This document shows, piece by piece, positions 52,325-61,079 of a stretch of 64,000 bases of DNA. The position numbers were made by a program, and so were the translations under genes. Origin of the DNA: Adhaeribacter rhizoryzae (lineage in GTDB: Bacteria; Bacteroidota; Bacteroidia; Cytophagales; Hymenobacteraceae); assembly GCF_008629685.1 (NCBI RefSeq), contig NZ_VWSF01000003.1, forward strand, positions 1-64,000, written 5' to 3'. The notes below the pieces were generated by a model. The model was not told where the DNA came from, did no database searches, and saw only the letters and a program-made list of their open reading frames with translations. Numbering within the stretch: the first letter of the stretch is position 1; the number at the start of each line of letters is the position of its first letter.

Positions 52325-52950
52325 AAAGCGCTGAACCGGTAACCCAAAGCGGTAAAGTGCGCCAGTAATCGCGGCAAAACATATTGCATATTACGGCTGG
52401 CTTTCTGGCTATCGTGAAACACAACGATAGAACCGGGTTTCGTGTTTTTGATTGTTTTATTTAAACACGCCTCTTGCGTTAAACTTTTATCAAAGTCGTA
52501 GGTTAAAACATCCCACATAACTATTTGATAATCTGATTTTAATAAATAATACTGCTGTGGCGTAAATTTACCGTATGGCGGCCGGAATAATTTATTTTTT
52601 TTTGCCGGAATAATTTTATCCAGTTCCTGCTGACATTGCTCAATATTAGCCAGGTAAGCCGCAGATCGGGTTTGCCAGCCTTTTAAATGGTGGTAAGTAT
52701 GGTTGGCCAAGGTGTGGCCGGCGGCGGCAGTTTGCATAACCAGCTCCGGGTATTTCCGGAGGTTATCACCAACGCAGAAAAAAGTAGCCTGGGCTTGGTA
52801 TTGCTGTAGCTGGTCGAGTACAAAAGGCGTGAATTCAGGCACCGGGCCATCGTCGAAGGTAAGGTAAATAATTTTTTCGGAGGTAGGCCGGTGCCAGGTT
52901 AAGCCGGGCAGCAAAGTTTTTACCAGCCAGGGCGTACTAAACAGGCGCAC
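52321..52950 (-). CDS. Polysaccharide deacetylase (NodB/CE4)
   Basis: A 209-residue CE4 esterase-type deacetylase. Motif 1 is YLTFDDGPVPEFTP with the catalytic base and metal aspartates near residue 32, motif 2 is HTLANHTYHHLKGW with both histidines near 80, and motif 3 is LFRPPYGKFTPQQ. Motif 4, IVMWDVLTYDFDKS, and motif 5, SIVVFHDSQKA, are also visible. There is no signal peptide, so it may be cytoplasmic or periplasmic-facing only by other means. It overlaps the upstream GT4 gene by 14 bases and the downstream GT2 gene by 4, indicating an operon. Confidence 0.88.
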   Translation of the reverse strand: MRLFSTPWLVKTLLPGLTWHRPTSEKIIYLTFDDGPVPEFTPFVLDQLQQYQAQATFFCVGDNLRKYPELVMQTAAAGHTLANHTYHHLKGWQTRSAAYLANIEQCQQELDKIIPAKKNKLFRPPYGKFTPQQYYLLKSDYQIVMWDVLTYDFDKSLTQEACLNKTIKNTKPGSIVVFHDSQKASRNMQYVLPRLLAHFTALGYRFSAL

Positions 52951-54088
52951 GGGATTTAGCTTGCGTGTTTAAAACTTCTTCGAGTACGCGCATTACTTTT
53001 TCGGCGCTATGCTCCCACGAAAACCGACTGGCATTTTGCAAACCGGCCTGCACCAGTTGCGTCCGCACTTCTAAGTCGTGGTACACTTGTATAAGCGCGT
53101 GCGTAATTTCTTCTACGACCAACGGATTAACCAGCATGGCACCGTTACCGGCCACCTCGGGCATCGCACTGGTATTGGCAGTAATAATCGGGCAGCCGCA
53201 TTGCTGCGCTTCCACAACGGTAATTCCAAAGCCTGTTAGCGCAGGCACGTACACGTTAGCCACAGCCGCTCCGTAAAGTTGTATTAGTTCGGCATCGCTC
53301 ACGCGCCCGGTAAATATTACTTCGGATTTAAACTGCATTTGGTTGTAAGCTTCCTTTATACCCTTGCCCGACCATTTTTTTCCGCCCACCATGAGCAATT
53401 TTACTTCGCTGCCGGTTTTAAGCTTAAACATATCAAAAGCCTGGAAAAGATTAATTAGATTTTTACGCGCTTGCAGACCTCCCACAAACATAAAGAAAGC
53501 TTCGCCGTGCGCGTATTTTTGCCGGATGGCTACTTGCTGGCCAAAATTTACTTTCCGGAAATTAGCTCCGGCAGCATTATGTACCACTCTAATTTTATCC
53601 GGATTTATATTGTATTGCTGTATTATATCCTGACGGGTAAACACCGATACCGCAATTATTTTATTTGAGGCTTGGGCAAAGCGTGGGCCATAATAATTTA
53701 AATATTTCCGGTTAAGATAATCTTCATCCTGCGGATAATGTTCGTAGGCCAGGTTGTGTATAACGGTTACCCGCGGTACCGTCGTATTAAGCGTAGTCAT
53801 GCCATCCGGGGATAGAAAAATATCGGGCTGCAGCTTTTTTAAGGCTTTGGCTAAACTTACCTGATACCACCAGTAAAACAAAAATGGGTGCCTGGCCGAT
53901 GGATACACAACTATCGGCTTTACGTTGGCACTATAAATAAATTGCTTATCGTAAGCCCGATCGAAGAAAAAGTAGAACTCGTGCTCTGGGTATTTCACCG
54001 TTAGCCGGCGCAATATTTCGTGCGTAAACCTGCCGATGCCTGCTAACCGGTTGGGTAATAAAAAGCGTGTATTTACGGCTATCTTCAA
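52937..54088 (-). CDS. Glycosyltransferase family 4 (GT-B fold)
   Basis: A 383-residue GT4 protein. The N-terminus MKIAVNTRFLLPNRLAGIGR shows the glycine-rich loop for the acceptor domain. The donor domain contains FMFVGGLQARKNLINLFQAF near residue 200, then VIFTGRVSDAELIQLYGAAV and the EX7E-type region PALTGFGITVVEAQQCGCPI near 290. These are standard GT4 signatures using nucleotide-sugar donors. It is the first gene of a leftward operon continuing through the deacetylase, GT2, TatD and L-asparaginase genes. The sugar specificity cannot be told from sequence. Confidence 0.9.
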   Translation of the reverse strand: MKIAVNTRFLLPNRLAGIGRFTHEILRRLTVKYPEHEFYFFFDRAYDKQFIYSANVKPIVVYPSARHPFLFYWWYQVSLAKALKKLQPDIFLSPDGMTTLNTTVPRVTVIHNLAYEHYPQDEDYLNRKYLNYYGPRFAQASNKIIAVSVFTRQDIIQQYNINPDKIRVVHNAAGANFRKVNFGQQVAIRQKYAHGEAFFMFVGGLQARKNLINLFQAFDMFKLKTGSEVKLLMVGGKKWSGKGIKEAYNQMQFKSEVIFTGRVSDAELIQLYGAAVANVYVPALTGFGITVVEAQQCGCPIITANTSAMPEVAGNGAMLVNPLVVEEITHALIQVYHDLEVRTQLVQAGLQNASRFSWEHSAEKVMRVLEEVLNTQAKSRAPV

Positions 54089-54591
54089 CGGTAATGCAAT
54101 AATATTTTAAATTAATCTGCTGCCTTTTTTAGGAGCAACATGGAAGGGGTCAGAAATATACCCAAAATGGCATGCTTTGGTTTTGCGTCCGGTTTTCTAC
54201 TACCAGCTCCGAGTTTATCAGCAGGTTAAGCCAAACCATAAAATCAATATTTCCGGGCAATTTTTATTAAGCTTGAATTTGCGGCAAAATAACGAAATAA
54301 ACAGAAGCTTTCGTGATTCCATTTTGGTACCCCAAAAAATCTACCGAAACAGGACGGTACTAATAGCAGGCACCCATTAATAAGGTAAGCCAGAAGTAAC
54401 TACCTGTTAAATATAAGGCTGAGGCATTTTTTCTATTCCTTTATCCTGCTTACTGAAGCAATATTGCATTAATATTTAAGATAACCGGGCAGATAAAAGG
54501 TTAGGGCAATATTTAACTAATATTTATTGCATTTAATCTATAAATTTTGTAATTTAAATTATTCTTTATCAACCTGTTAAACCCAGACGTT
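54089..54591. other. Gap between divergent transcripts, no gene called
   Basis: These 503 bases hold the leftward GT4 promoter and the rightward protease promoter. A 67-codon rightward frame at 54177-54380 has no signal, motif or plausible neighbour and is probably a chance frame. The last 100 bases are AT-rich, with TATAAATTTTG about 40 bases before the protease ATG, which is near but not an exact match to TAnnTTTG. Confidence 0.4.
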
Positions 54592-55740
54592 ATGGAAAAT
54601 GCAACCGCAATAGACCCCGCCAATGTAACGGCTAATGGTGCCGGCACCACGCATTATTCTTACTGCAATTTACCAGTTGCTCCCGAACGCATACTGGGTC
54701 CCGAAATTCATGAAAACCGCGCTAGTTTAATTTTGCTTTTTAGTAATAAATGGGTAAACGGCACGGTACTCCGCTATTATTTCTTCGATAAAGAAACCGA
54801 CGGCAATAATGTGATGCTGACCAACGGCACCAAGCAATGGCGAACCTTTACCACTTCCGAAGCCGAAAAAGAGGTGGTGCGGAAAGCTTTTACAACCTGG
54901 AAAAACTTAGGCATTGGGTTAGAATTTAAAGAAGTAAGGTCGCGCGACGAAGCCGAAATACGGATTGGTTTTATGCGGGGCGACGGGGCTTGGTCGTACA
55001 TTGGCCGCGATATTATTGATTTAAATATTGGCCGCGACGATCGCACCATGAATTTTGGCTGGGATTTAACCCGCCACCCACGCGAACTCGATACGGCCTT
55101 GCACGAAATTGGCCATACCCTGGGGTTTCCGCACGAACACCAAAATCCGTACGCGGGTATAGTCTGGGACGAAGAAGCCGTTTATGCTGCCCTGTCGCAG
55201 CCACCTAACAGCTGGAGCCGCGACAAAACTTACCACAATATTATTCGCAAGATTGCGGCCGATACCGTACAGGGTTCTAACTGGGACCCGGATTCCGTGA
55301 TGCATTATCCGTTTGAGCCAGGCTTAATAAAAGAACCGCCCCAATACCGCAATGGCTTAACCCCGGCCGGCGGGCTTTCGGAACGGGACCAGAATTGGAT
55401 TAAAAACTTTTACCCGCCCCTAGAACCTGATAAAGAAATTGAGTTAAAAGTAGCTGAATCTGTTAAGCTAAACTTAAATCCGGGAGAACAGAAAGATTTT
55501 ATTATTAAGCCCAAAGCTTCCCGCAATTACGAAATCCGGACTTTTGGTTCTTCCGACACGGTAATTGTACTCTTCGAGAACGTAAAAGGCGAACTACGCT
55601 ACTTTAAAGGCGATGACGACAGCGGGGAAGACCGGAATGCCCTTATTAAAACCAGATTACGCAAAGGCCGCTCGTATGTACTGCGGGTAAGACTTTATTA
55701 CGCCAACCACGCCGGCGAAACCGCCGTGATGTATTATTAA
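54592..55740 (+). CDS. Metzincin-type zinc metalloprotease with C-terminal beta domain
   Basis: A 382-residue protein. The zinc-binding motif is HEIGHTLGFPHEHQNPYAGI near residue 168 (HExxHxxGxxH), as in astacin/matrixin-like proteases; the preceding TWKNLGIGLEFKEVRSRDEA and ADIRIGF-like EIRIGFMRGDGAWSYIG fit the family. VMHYPFEPGLIKEPPQY supplies the met-turn region (SVMHYPF). The last ~100 residues (from about 285) look like a beta-rich domain of the PPC or lectin type. There is no N-terminal signal peptide, unusual for this class, so it may be cytoplasmic, released by lysis, or exported by another route. Confidence 0.88.
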   Translation: MENATAIDPANVTANGAGTTHYSYCNLPVAPERILGPEIHENRASLILLFSNKWVNGTVLRYYFFDKETDGNNVMLTNGTKQWRTFTTSEAEKEVVRKAFTTWKNLGIGLEFKEVRSRDEAEIRIGFMRGDGAWSYIGRDIIDLNIGRDDRTMNFGWDLTRHPRELDTALHEIGHTLGFPHEHQNPYAGIVWDEEAVYAALSQPPNSWSRDKTYHNIIRKIAADTVQGSNWDPDSVMHYPFEPGLIKEPPQYRNGLTPAGGLSERDQNWIKNFYPPLEPDKEIELKVAESVKLNLNPGEQKDFIIKPKASRNYEIRTFGSSDTVIVLFENVKGELRYFKGDDDSGEDRNALIKTRLRKGRSYVLRVRLYYANHAGETAVMYY

Positions 55741-55840
55741 ATATTACAAGCTGCCTTATTAACTGCAATGTAAAATCAAGCATCATTCAGGCTTAACCGA
55801 TATTACGCAAAATTTTCCAGTAAACAGTTTTTTTAAGACT

Positions 55841-55925
55841 AAGCAGTCCACACTTGTCATTCAGGAGGAACCTATTTAGCAAGTAACCAAATAGGTTCCT
55901 CCTGAATGACAAGTGTGGATTGCTT
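55841..55925. repeat. 37-bp near-perfect inverted repeat
   Basis: Arms 55841-55877 and 55889-55925 match in 36 of 37 positions (one G-T type difference) around an 11-base loop. It lies between the rightward protease and leftward cobA genes, 101 bases after the protease stop and followed by TCTTTTT. It could be a bidirectional terminator, but 37 pairs is far longer than needed. The arms contain GGAGGAACC in a palindromic context, so a miniature mobile element is also possible. The other bases of this 297-base gap look featureless. Confidence 0.8.
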
Positions 55926-56037
55926 AAACCTCTTTTTATATTAAGTCACTTCAATTTCTATTATTCAGCTAAAAAGTAATAATAGCCAACTTAAAATTGA
56001 AAACAAGACAGCACATGGTGTAAGCCATACATTCGGT

Positions 56038-56763
56038 TTAAAACTGCAAATCCACCACCTTACCAATTATAATTATAGCCGGTGAACCAAAGTGCTGCTC
56101 CTTTACCAGGGCTTCAATGGTATCTACAGTACCCGCTACCATCCGCTGGTTGGGGCGGGTACCGTTCTGAATAACAGCCACGGGGGTTTGGCTTTTGCCC
56201 ACGGCTTTAAATAATTTGGTAATTTCGCCCAAATTATTCATGCCCATTAATATTACCACTGTAGCCGTAGATTGCGCTGCCAGTTGTAAATCGCTGGAAA
56301 TATGACCTTGGGTAGTGGCACCGGTAATAACCCAGAAACTCTCCGAAACCCCGCGGCTGGTAAGCGGAATATTGAAGGCCTCGGGTACGGCTACGGCACT
56401 GCTAATACCCGGTATTACAACGGTTTCTATCCCAAAAGAACTGGCATAAACTATTTCTTCGTATCCCCGGCCAAAAACAAAAGGGTCGCCGCCCTTCAGG
56501 CGCACAATATGGCCGTAATCCTGGGCGTACGATACAATCAACTGGTTTATTTCGGTTTGAGAATATTCGTGGTTACCCGAGCGCTTGCCCACAAAAATGC
56601 GGGGAGCGGTAGCCGGAGCCAAATCCAGCAACTCGGTGTTAACTAAGGCATCGTAAAGAACCGCGTTGGCTTGCGACAGGGCTTGCGCACCCCGTAAGGT
56701 AATTAAATCGGTAGCTCCCGGGCCTGCGCCAATCAGGGTTACTTTCGGCTTTTGAACTTGCAT
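56038..56763 (-). CDS. cobA: Uroporphyrinogen-III C-methyltransferase
   Basis: A 241-residue SAM-dependent enzyme that methylates uroporphyrinogen III at C2 and C7 to precorrin-2, leading to siroheme. The family blocks are KVTLIGAGPGATDLITLRGA, VRLKGGDPFVFGRGYEE near residue 91, VVIPGISSAVAVPEAFNIPL and VVILMGMNNLGEITKLF. The start is set at the ATG at 56763 (MQVQKPKVTLIG); the longer frame from 56817 adds non-conserved residues. The neighbouring ABC-ATPase-like gene and cobA together suggest a nitrate or sulfite assimilation context, where siroheme is needed. Confidence 0.92.
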   Translation of the reverse strand: MQVQKPKVTLIGAGPGATDLITLRGAQALSQANAVLYDALVNTELLDLAPATAPRIFVGKRSGNHEYSQTEINQLIVSYAQDYGHIVRLKGGDPFVFGRGYEEIVYASSFGIETVVIPGISSAVAVPEAFNIPLTSRGVSESFWVITGATTQGHISSDLQLAAQSTATVVILMGMNNLGEITKLFKAVGKSQTPVAVIQNGTRPNQRMVAGTVDTIEALVKEQHFGSPAIIIIGKVVDLQF

Positions 56764-56899
56764 GAAATAAGTGGCCGGTTTTTGAAAAGAGTGGCAATAT
56801 AAAGCAAAATCGGGCACGCTTGCAAACGTACCCGATCTGCGCCTACGCGAACGCTCTTCTTTTCCGGTTCAAACGGCGGTAATTAAATAAACCAAAGCT

Positions 56900-57715
56900 T
56901 TAGTTGGCAAATTGCTTTAATAAATGCTGGTCTTCTACGGCCAAGGCATCGGTAAGTAAATAATGCAACAATTTTAACAAGGCTTTATAGGTGGGCAAAT
57001 TTTTTAACGTTTGGCGGTTACGCGGGCGGGGCAGCCAAACCGAAAGATTTTCGGCAATTGCCCCTAACTTAACCGGGTTCATAATTAATATCCGGTCGGC
57101 CATAAAAACAGCATCTTCCAGGTGCTGCGTAGCATATATTACTGTGCGGGGCTTTTCTTCCGAATCCATTAAATTTAACAAACTCATGTGGAGCAGTCCT
57201 TTTTCTGAGGCATCCAGCGAATCGAATAAATAATCGAGTAGTACCACCGCGTGGCCGGCGGCAAACCGCAAAGCCAATTTAGTTTGCTGAATTACCAAGC
57301 CCGGCACCTGCAAAGGCGTTAAATCGCGGTAAGCCTGTAAGCCGGCTGCGGTTAAATATTGCTCGGTTAAGGTTTTCTTTTGATTTACGCCTAAATAAGA
57401 TTGGTAATAATGAATAACCTGGTAAACCTGGTGGTAAATACTGTGTACTGGTGAAAGATTCCGGTAATAAAATTCGGCTTCGTTGGTGGCGGCAGCAATG
57501 GCGCGGCCACCCGCATAGGTTCTTTTTTGAATGTCGTGCTGTTCCTGGAAAACCTGGTGCAGCCAGGCCACACAACTACTACGCCCACCCATTAACACCA
57601 CAATCTCGCCCTGGCAGTTCTGCAGATTAAAAGCTGGATTTAATTTATAGCGGCCTTTGATAGTAGATAAATACGGGTCCATTTCTTTGATTTGGTGGTA
57701 ACGCATGATTCTCAT
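56900..57715 (-). CDS. Degenerate ABC-ATPase-like protein
   Basis: A 271-residue protein laid out like an ABC transporter ATP-binding subunit of the nitrate/sulfonate type, with key residues lost. The Walker A position reads VVLMGGRSSCVAWLHQVF instead of GxxGxGKS/T, lacking the lysine. The signature region near residue 148 reads LTPLQVPGLVIQQTKLALRF rather than LSGGQ. Walker B is AVVLLDYLFDSLDASEKG, with tyrosine where the catalytic glutamate should be. A switch-like PRTVIYATQHLEDAVFMADR keeps the family histidine. It lies 136 bases upstream of cobA in the same direction. It probably binds a partner rather than hydrolysing ATP, and may be regulatory. Confidence 0.75.
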   Translation of the reverse strand: MRIMRYHQIKEMDPYLSTIKGRYKLNPAFNLQNCQGEIVVLMGGRSSCVAWLHQVFQEQHDIQKRTYAGGRAIAAATNEAEFYYRNLSPVHSIYHQVYQVIHYYQSYLGVNQKKTLTEQYLTAAGLQAYRDLTPLQVPGLVIQQTKLALRFAAGHAVVLLDYLFDSLDASEKGLLHMSLLNLMDSEEKPRTVIYATQHLEDAVFMADRILIMNPVKLGAIAENLSVWLPRPRNRQTLKNLPTYKALLKLLHYLLTDALAVEDQHLLKQFAN

Positions 57716-57771
57716 AAGGCAGCTATTTTATAATATTATAATTTTTTACATCCAGATTAACTTGATTTGTG

Positions 57772-57855
57772 CCTTTCCGTGAAAGCTGGGCAATAGCAGT
57801 TATGTTTGTTAGACGATAATATTTCGTATCTACTGCTCAGCTTTCACAGGAAAGG
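57772..57855. repeat. Long inverted repeat in the 514-base gap before the membrane protein gene
   Basis: Arm 57772-57799 (beginning CCTTTCCGTGAAAGCTG) is inverted at 57833-57855 with a one-base bulge near its 5' end and a gap near GGGCAAT. About 20 of the bases pair around a 33-base loop. It lies roughly 60 bases upstream of the leftward ABC-like gene and 375 bases before the rightward 58230 gene. The rest of the gap is AT-rich with no gene seen. Confidence 0.6.
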
Positions 57856-58130
57856 GCTTAATATTTTTAGTTTATACCATCTGATAAGAAAAGTATAACT
57901 GATTTAATTTTTAAGGCTACAAAACTCAATTTAAATATCTTCATTATTATAGGTAATTGTTTGAATTTTATATATCAAACATACACAAACACCTTAAAAT
58001 TAACAACACACATTCTAAAAAATATTTATTTTTCAAAATACCCCTTCAAATTTAACCACCTTTAAAGTTAATTTAAGTATTTAGATTGTTTTGTATTAAA
58101 TTTTTAAAGCAGTCTTTTTTGTCTTTGCTA

Positions 58131-58138
58131 TACTTTTG
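58131..58138 (+). promoter_or_regulatory. Possible Bacteroidota -7 promoter element
   Basis: TACTTTTG matches TAnnTTTG. A TTTG -33 box at the right distance (about 19 bases upstream) is not present in exact form. It would start transcription about 90 bases before the ATG at 58230. Confidence 0.3.
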
Positions 58139-58229
58139 CAGATTTCACCTAGCATTAAGCTGGCAAGTTTTCATTTTACAATCTGGGTATTGGTTTTAAT
58201 AAGTAAATTGCGGCCCTTATTTCAGGTAC

Positions 58230-59267
58230 ATGGGCAGTAGAAAAAAGAATATTTCAGACTTAAGTTGGTTACTGCTTAAGCTCTTTATTCTGGCGGGTAC
58301 ATTTTATTATTTATACCAAACAATTATTGGCGAAGGGCAAAAGCCGGAAACCTGGTTTTTAGAGTTGCTGCGCACCTTACAAAAAGGTCGGGGCGCTTTC
58401 ATTTTTCTAGCCTTGGGCCTTATTACTTTAAATTGGGGGCTGGAAGCCCGCAAGTGGCAAAAATTGGCGGCTAAAGTAGAGCCGCTCACCTTTTGGCAGG
58501 CCTACCGGTCGGTATTAGTCGGCATTTGCCTGGGCTTTATTACCCCCAACCGGATGGGCGACTACGCCGGGCGCATTATGGAACTGCAAAGCCGGCAACG
58601 GCTGGAAGCCCTGGGAGCCATTTTTCTAGGCCGTTTTTGTCAACTAATTATTACGGTAGCAACGGGTTCGGTTGGTATATTTTATTTTCTGGCCAGTTTT
58701 CTTAATCCTGGTTTTGGTATTCTGGCCGGTGTTGCTACTACCCTGCTTTTAATTAATGGAGGTATTTTCCTGTTATTATTCCGGCCTGGCATATTGTTAA
58801 CGGCCGCCGCCGCTATACCCATTTTAAACCGGTTTATGCAATACGTAAATATTATAGATACTTATACCGTGGCCGAAATACGGCATTTGCTTTGGCTATC
58901 GTTTTGGCGCTACGGTGTTTTTCTGGGGCAATTTATGTTGTTGTTGTATGCTTTTGGCGTCAAAGTGCCCTGGTACCAGATGGCCTTGGGCATAAGCGGC
59001 ACTTTTCTCTTAAAATCAGTGGTACCATCGGTGAGCGCCCTCGCCGATTTAGGGATGCGTGAATTATCGGCTATATATTTTTTTAGTTTACTCGGGCAAA
59101 GCAGTTTTTTGGTAATGAGCGCCAGCTTAAGTTTATGGTTTATAAATATTGGCATTCCAAGTTTAGTAGGCTTATTATTTATCTGGCGACTGAAATGGAA
59201 AATCAAAACTAAAAAAAAGAAAAGTAAAATTAATAGCTTGGTACTGCAAGAAGAAGAACAATACTAA
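58230..59267 (+). CDS. LPG_synthase_TM/UPF0104-type flippase-like membrane protein
   Basis: A 345-residue polytopic protein with about eight hydrophobic segments, including WLLLKLFILAGTFYYLYQTI, GAFIFLALGLITLNWGLEAR and GIFYFLASFLNPGFGILAGV. The signature LTFWQAYRSVLVGICLGFIT then PNRMGDYAGRIMELQSRQRL matches the LPG_synthase_TM (UPF0104) family, also found as the membrane domain of lysyl-phosphatidylglycerol synthases. There is no soluble aminoacyl-transferase domain, so it is the short family form. SVVPSVSALADLGMRELSAI is the second conserved block. The C-terminus is basic. A transport or lipid-flipping role is known only for relatives. Confidence 0.85.
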   Translation: MGSRKKNISDLSWLLLKLFILAGTFYYLYQTIIGEGQKPETWFLELLRTLQKGRGAFIFLALGLITLNWGLEARKWQKLAAKVEPLTFWQAYRSVLVGICLGFITPNRMGDYAGRIMELQSRQRLEALGAIFLGRFCQLIITVATGSVGIFYFLASFLNPGFGILAGVATTLLLINGGIFLLLFRPGILLTAAAAIPILNRFMQYVNIIDTYTVAEIRHLLWLSFWRYGVFLGQFMLLLYAFGVKVPWYQMALGISGTFLLKSVVPSVSALADLGMRELSAIYFFSLLGQSSFLVMSASLSLWFINIGIPSLVGLLFIWRLKWKIKTKKKKSKINSLVLQEEEQY

Positions 59268-59270
59268 ACT

Positions 59271-59301
59271 AAAACGGGCAGCCTGCTAGGCTGCCCGTTT
59301 T
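59271..59301. terminator. 14-bp bidirectional terminator between convergent genes
   Basis: AAAACGGGCAGCCT (59271-59284), loop GCT, and AGGCTGCCCGTTTT (59288-59301) form a perfect 14-base-pair stem flanked by A and T runs on both sides. It starts four bases after the membrane protein stop and lies 29 bases from the convergent oxidoreductase stop, so it serves both. Confidence 0.9.
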
Positions 59302-59329
59302 ACGTTTTAATTAGGAGCATACAAATTAT

Positions 59330-60835
59330 TTAAACATTTAAGCCCCACCCCTGGCGGTATTCGCGGGTTACAAATTGGGTAGCTTCCGGCGAATTGGTAA
59401 ATTTAAGGTTAGCCGAATCCCACGATAATTTTTTACCGGGGAACCGCGGTGCAATCATACCCAGCAACATGGTTTCGGTTAGCGGGCCGGCGTAGTCGAA
59501 GTTAGAAGAAGGCTGTTTTTTGCCGTCTTTGCAGCAGCGTACCCAATCCATTTCGTGACTCACATCGATCCGCGGAATAGTTTTAGCCGGTTGTTTGTAG
59601 CTTTCCATGCGGCTTTTGGGTAATAACCGCGGGTTAGAGCCGTACGTGTCGTGCATCAGTTTGCCTTTATCACCAACCATTATCACGCCACCCCCAGTGT
59701 TCATATTTTCCGAAATATCCAGTTCTTCGGGGCGCGGCGGCATAATACCCCCATCGGTCCAGATAAGTTTAACCGGCGGCATATTTTCACGGGCCGCAAA
59801 CTCATAAGTAATTTGGGTAGCCAACGGATAACTTACCCGCGGGTCTTCTTTGGTACCACCCCATGGGGTACTAGAGGCTTCTACGCTAACCGGCGGACCT
59901 AATTTTAAGGCCCAATTCGGATGATCGAGTAAATGCGCGCCCATATCGCCCAAAGCGCCTACGCCAAAATCGGTCCAGCCACGCCAGGCAAACGGGTGGT
60001 AATCGGGATGGTAAGGCCGCATCGGGGCCGGACCTACAAATAAATCCCAGTTTAAAGTAGCCGGTACCGCCACCGTGTTAGTAGGTCGGGCTTGGCCTTG
60101 CGGCCAATACGCCATGGGCCGGTTGGTCCAGGCAAAAACGGTATGCACACTGCCAATCGCGCCATCCCAAATCCATTCGTTTATGAGTCGGGCGCCTTCG
60201 CTGGAGTGGCCCTGGTTACCCATTTGGGTAATAATTTTAGCTTTACGGGCAGCTTCGGCCAAGGTGCGGGCTTCGTGTACGGTATACGTAAGCGGTTTTT
60301 GCACGTACAAATGCTTCTTCCGCCGAATGGCTTCCATGGCAATTACTGCGTGGGTATGATCAGGCGTGGCGATTACCACCCCATCAATATCCTTTTTCAT
60401 TTTATCAAACATTTCGCGGTAATCCTGAAATTGCTTGGCTTTGGGATATTGCTCTTTTAACTGCCGGAAATTGGTAATCTGGTCGTTTATACTTTTGCGT
60501 TCCTGCTCGGTTTTAGCTGAACTTAAGCGGGTTTGGGCACGGCTGAGGTCATCGTCTAGCTTGGTAAAAGCTTTATTCGCATATTCTTTATCTACATCGC
60601 ACAAGGCCACAATATTCTGGCTCGACAGGTTTAACAGGTTAGCTCTCCCCATACCGCCTACGCCGATGCCGGCCACATTAAATTTATCGCTGGGCGCTAC
60701 AAAGCCCGGCCCGCCTAATACGTAACGCGGAAAAATGTAAAAAGAAGCGGCAGTTAAGGCGGCTCCTTTAATAAAATCCCGTCTTCCTAGTGATTTTTTT
60801 TCTTCTTTATTGGGCGTTGGTTTTTTATCTGACAT
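59330..60835 (-). CDS. Gfo/Idh/MocA-family oxidoreductase, Tat-exported
   Basis: A 501-residue NAD(P)-binding oxidoreductase. The twin-arginine signal SLGRRDFIKGAALTAASFYI at residues 15-34 indicates folded export. The Rossmann motif is FNVAGIGVGGMGRANLLNLS near 53, and the family block VVIATPDHTHAVIAMEAIRR then KKHLYVQKPLTYTVHEARTL is near 156. The catalytic-type lysine lies in VQKPL. HPFAWRGWTDFGVGALGDMG is found in the glycoside-related Bacteroidota subgroup with C-terminal extension. The substrate is unknown, but this subgroup often acts on sugars or sugar acids. Confidence 0.9.
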   Translation of the reverse strand: MSDKKPTPNKEEKKSLGRRDFIKGAALTAASFYIFPRYVLGGPGFVAPSDKFNVAGIGVGGMGRANLLNLSSQNIVALCDVDKEYANKAFTKLDDDLSRAQTRLSSAKTEQERKSINDQITNFRQLKEQYPKAKQFQDYREMFDKMKKDIDGVVIATPDHTHAVIAMEAIRRKKHLYVQKPLTYTVHEARTLAEAARKAKIITQMGNQGHSSEGARLINEWIWDGAIGSVHTVFAWTNRPMAYWPQGQARPTNTVAVPATLNWDLFVGPAPMRPYHPDYHPFAWRGWTDFGVGALGDMGAHLLDHPNWALKLGPPVSVEASSTPWGGTKEDPRVSYPLATQITYEFAARENMPPVKLIWTDGGIMPPRPEELDISENMNTGGGVIMVGDKGKLMHDTYGSNPRLLPKSRMESYKQPAKTIPRIDVSHEMDWVRCCKDGKKQPSSNFDYAGPLTETMLLGMIAPRFPGKKLSWDSANLKFTNSPEATQFVTREYRQGWGLNV

Positions 60836-61079
60836 GGTGGATGAATATTTTTAATATATAATAAGGTTAAGCCGCTCCTGCTTTGGGCGCTTCCGGGATT
60901 TAATGTATTAATTTTATATTTAAAATGCACCTTTTAAGGCATTTTTTAACTATGTTGGAATAAATATTCACTAACATCTAATCTAAAATTAGCCACGAAC
61001 TGCTACCCCGCCGCTTTTTTATAAAGTAAGAATTAAGATACCTTTGCTAAGCGTAAAGGACTTTCCAGAACGCTTATGT

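Noticed and set aside
54177-54380. 67-codon rightward frame in the gap before the metalloprotease
   Set aside because: The composition and position suggest chance; no signal, motif or neighbour supports it.
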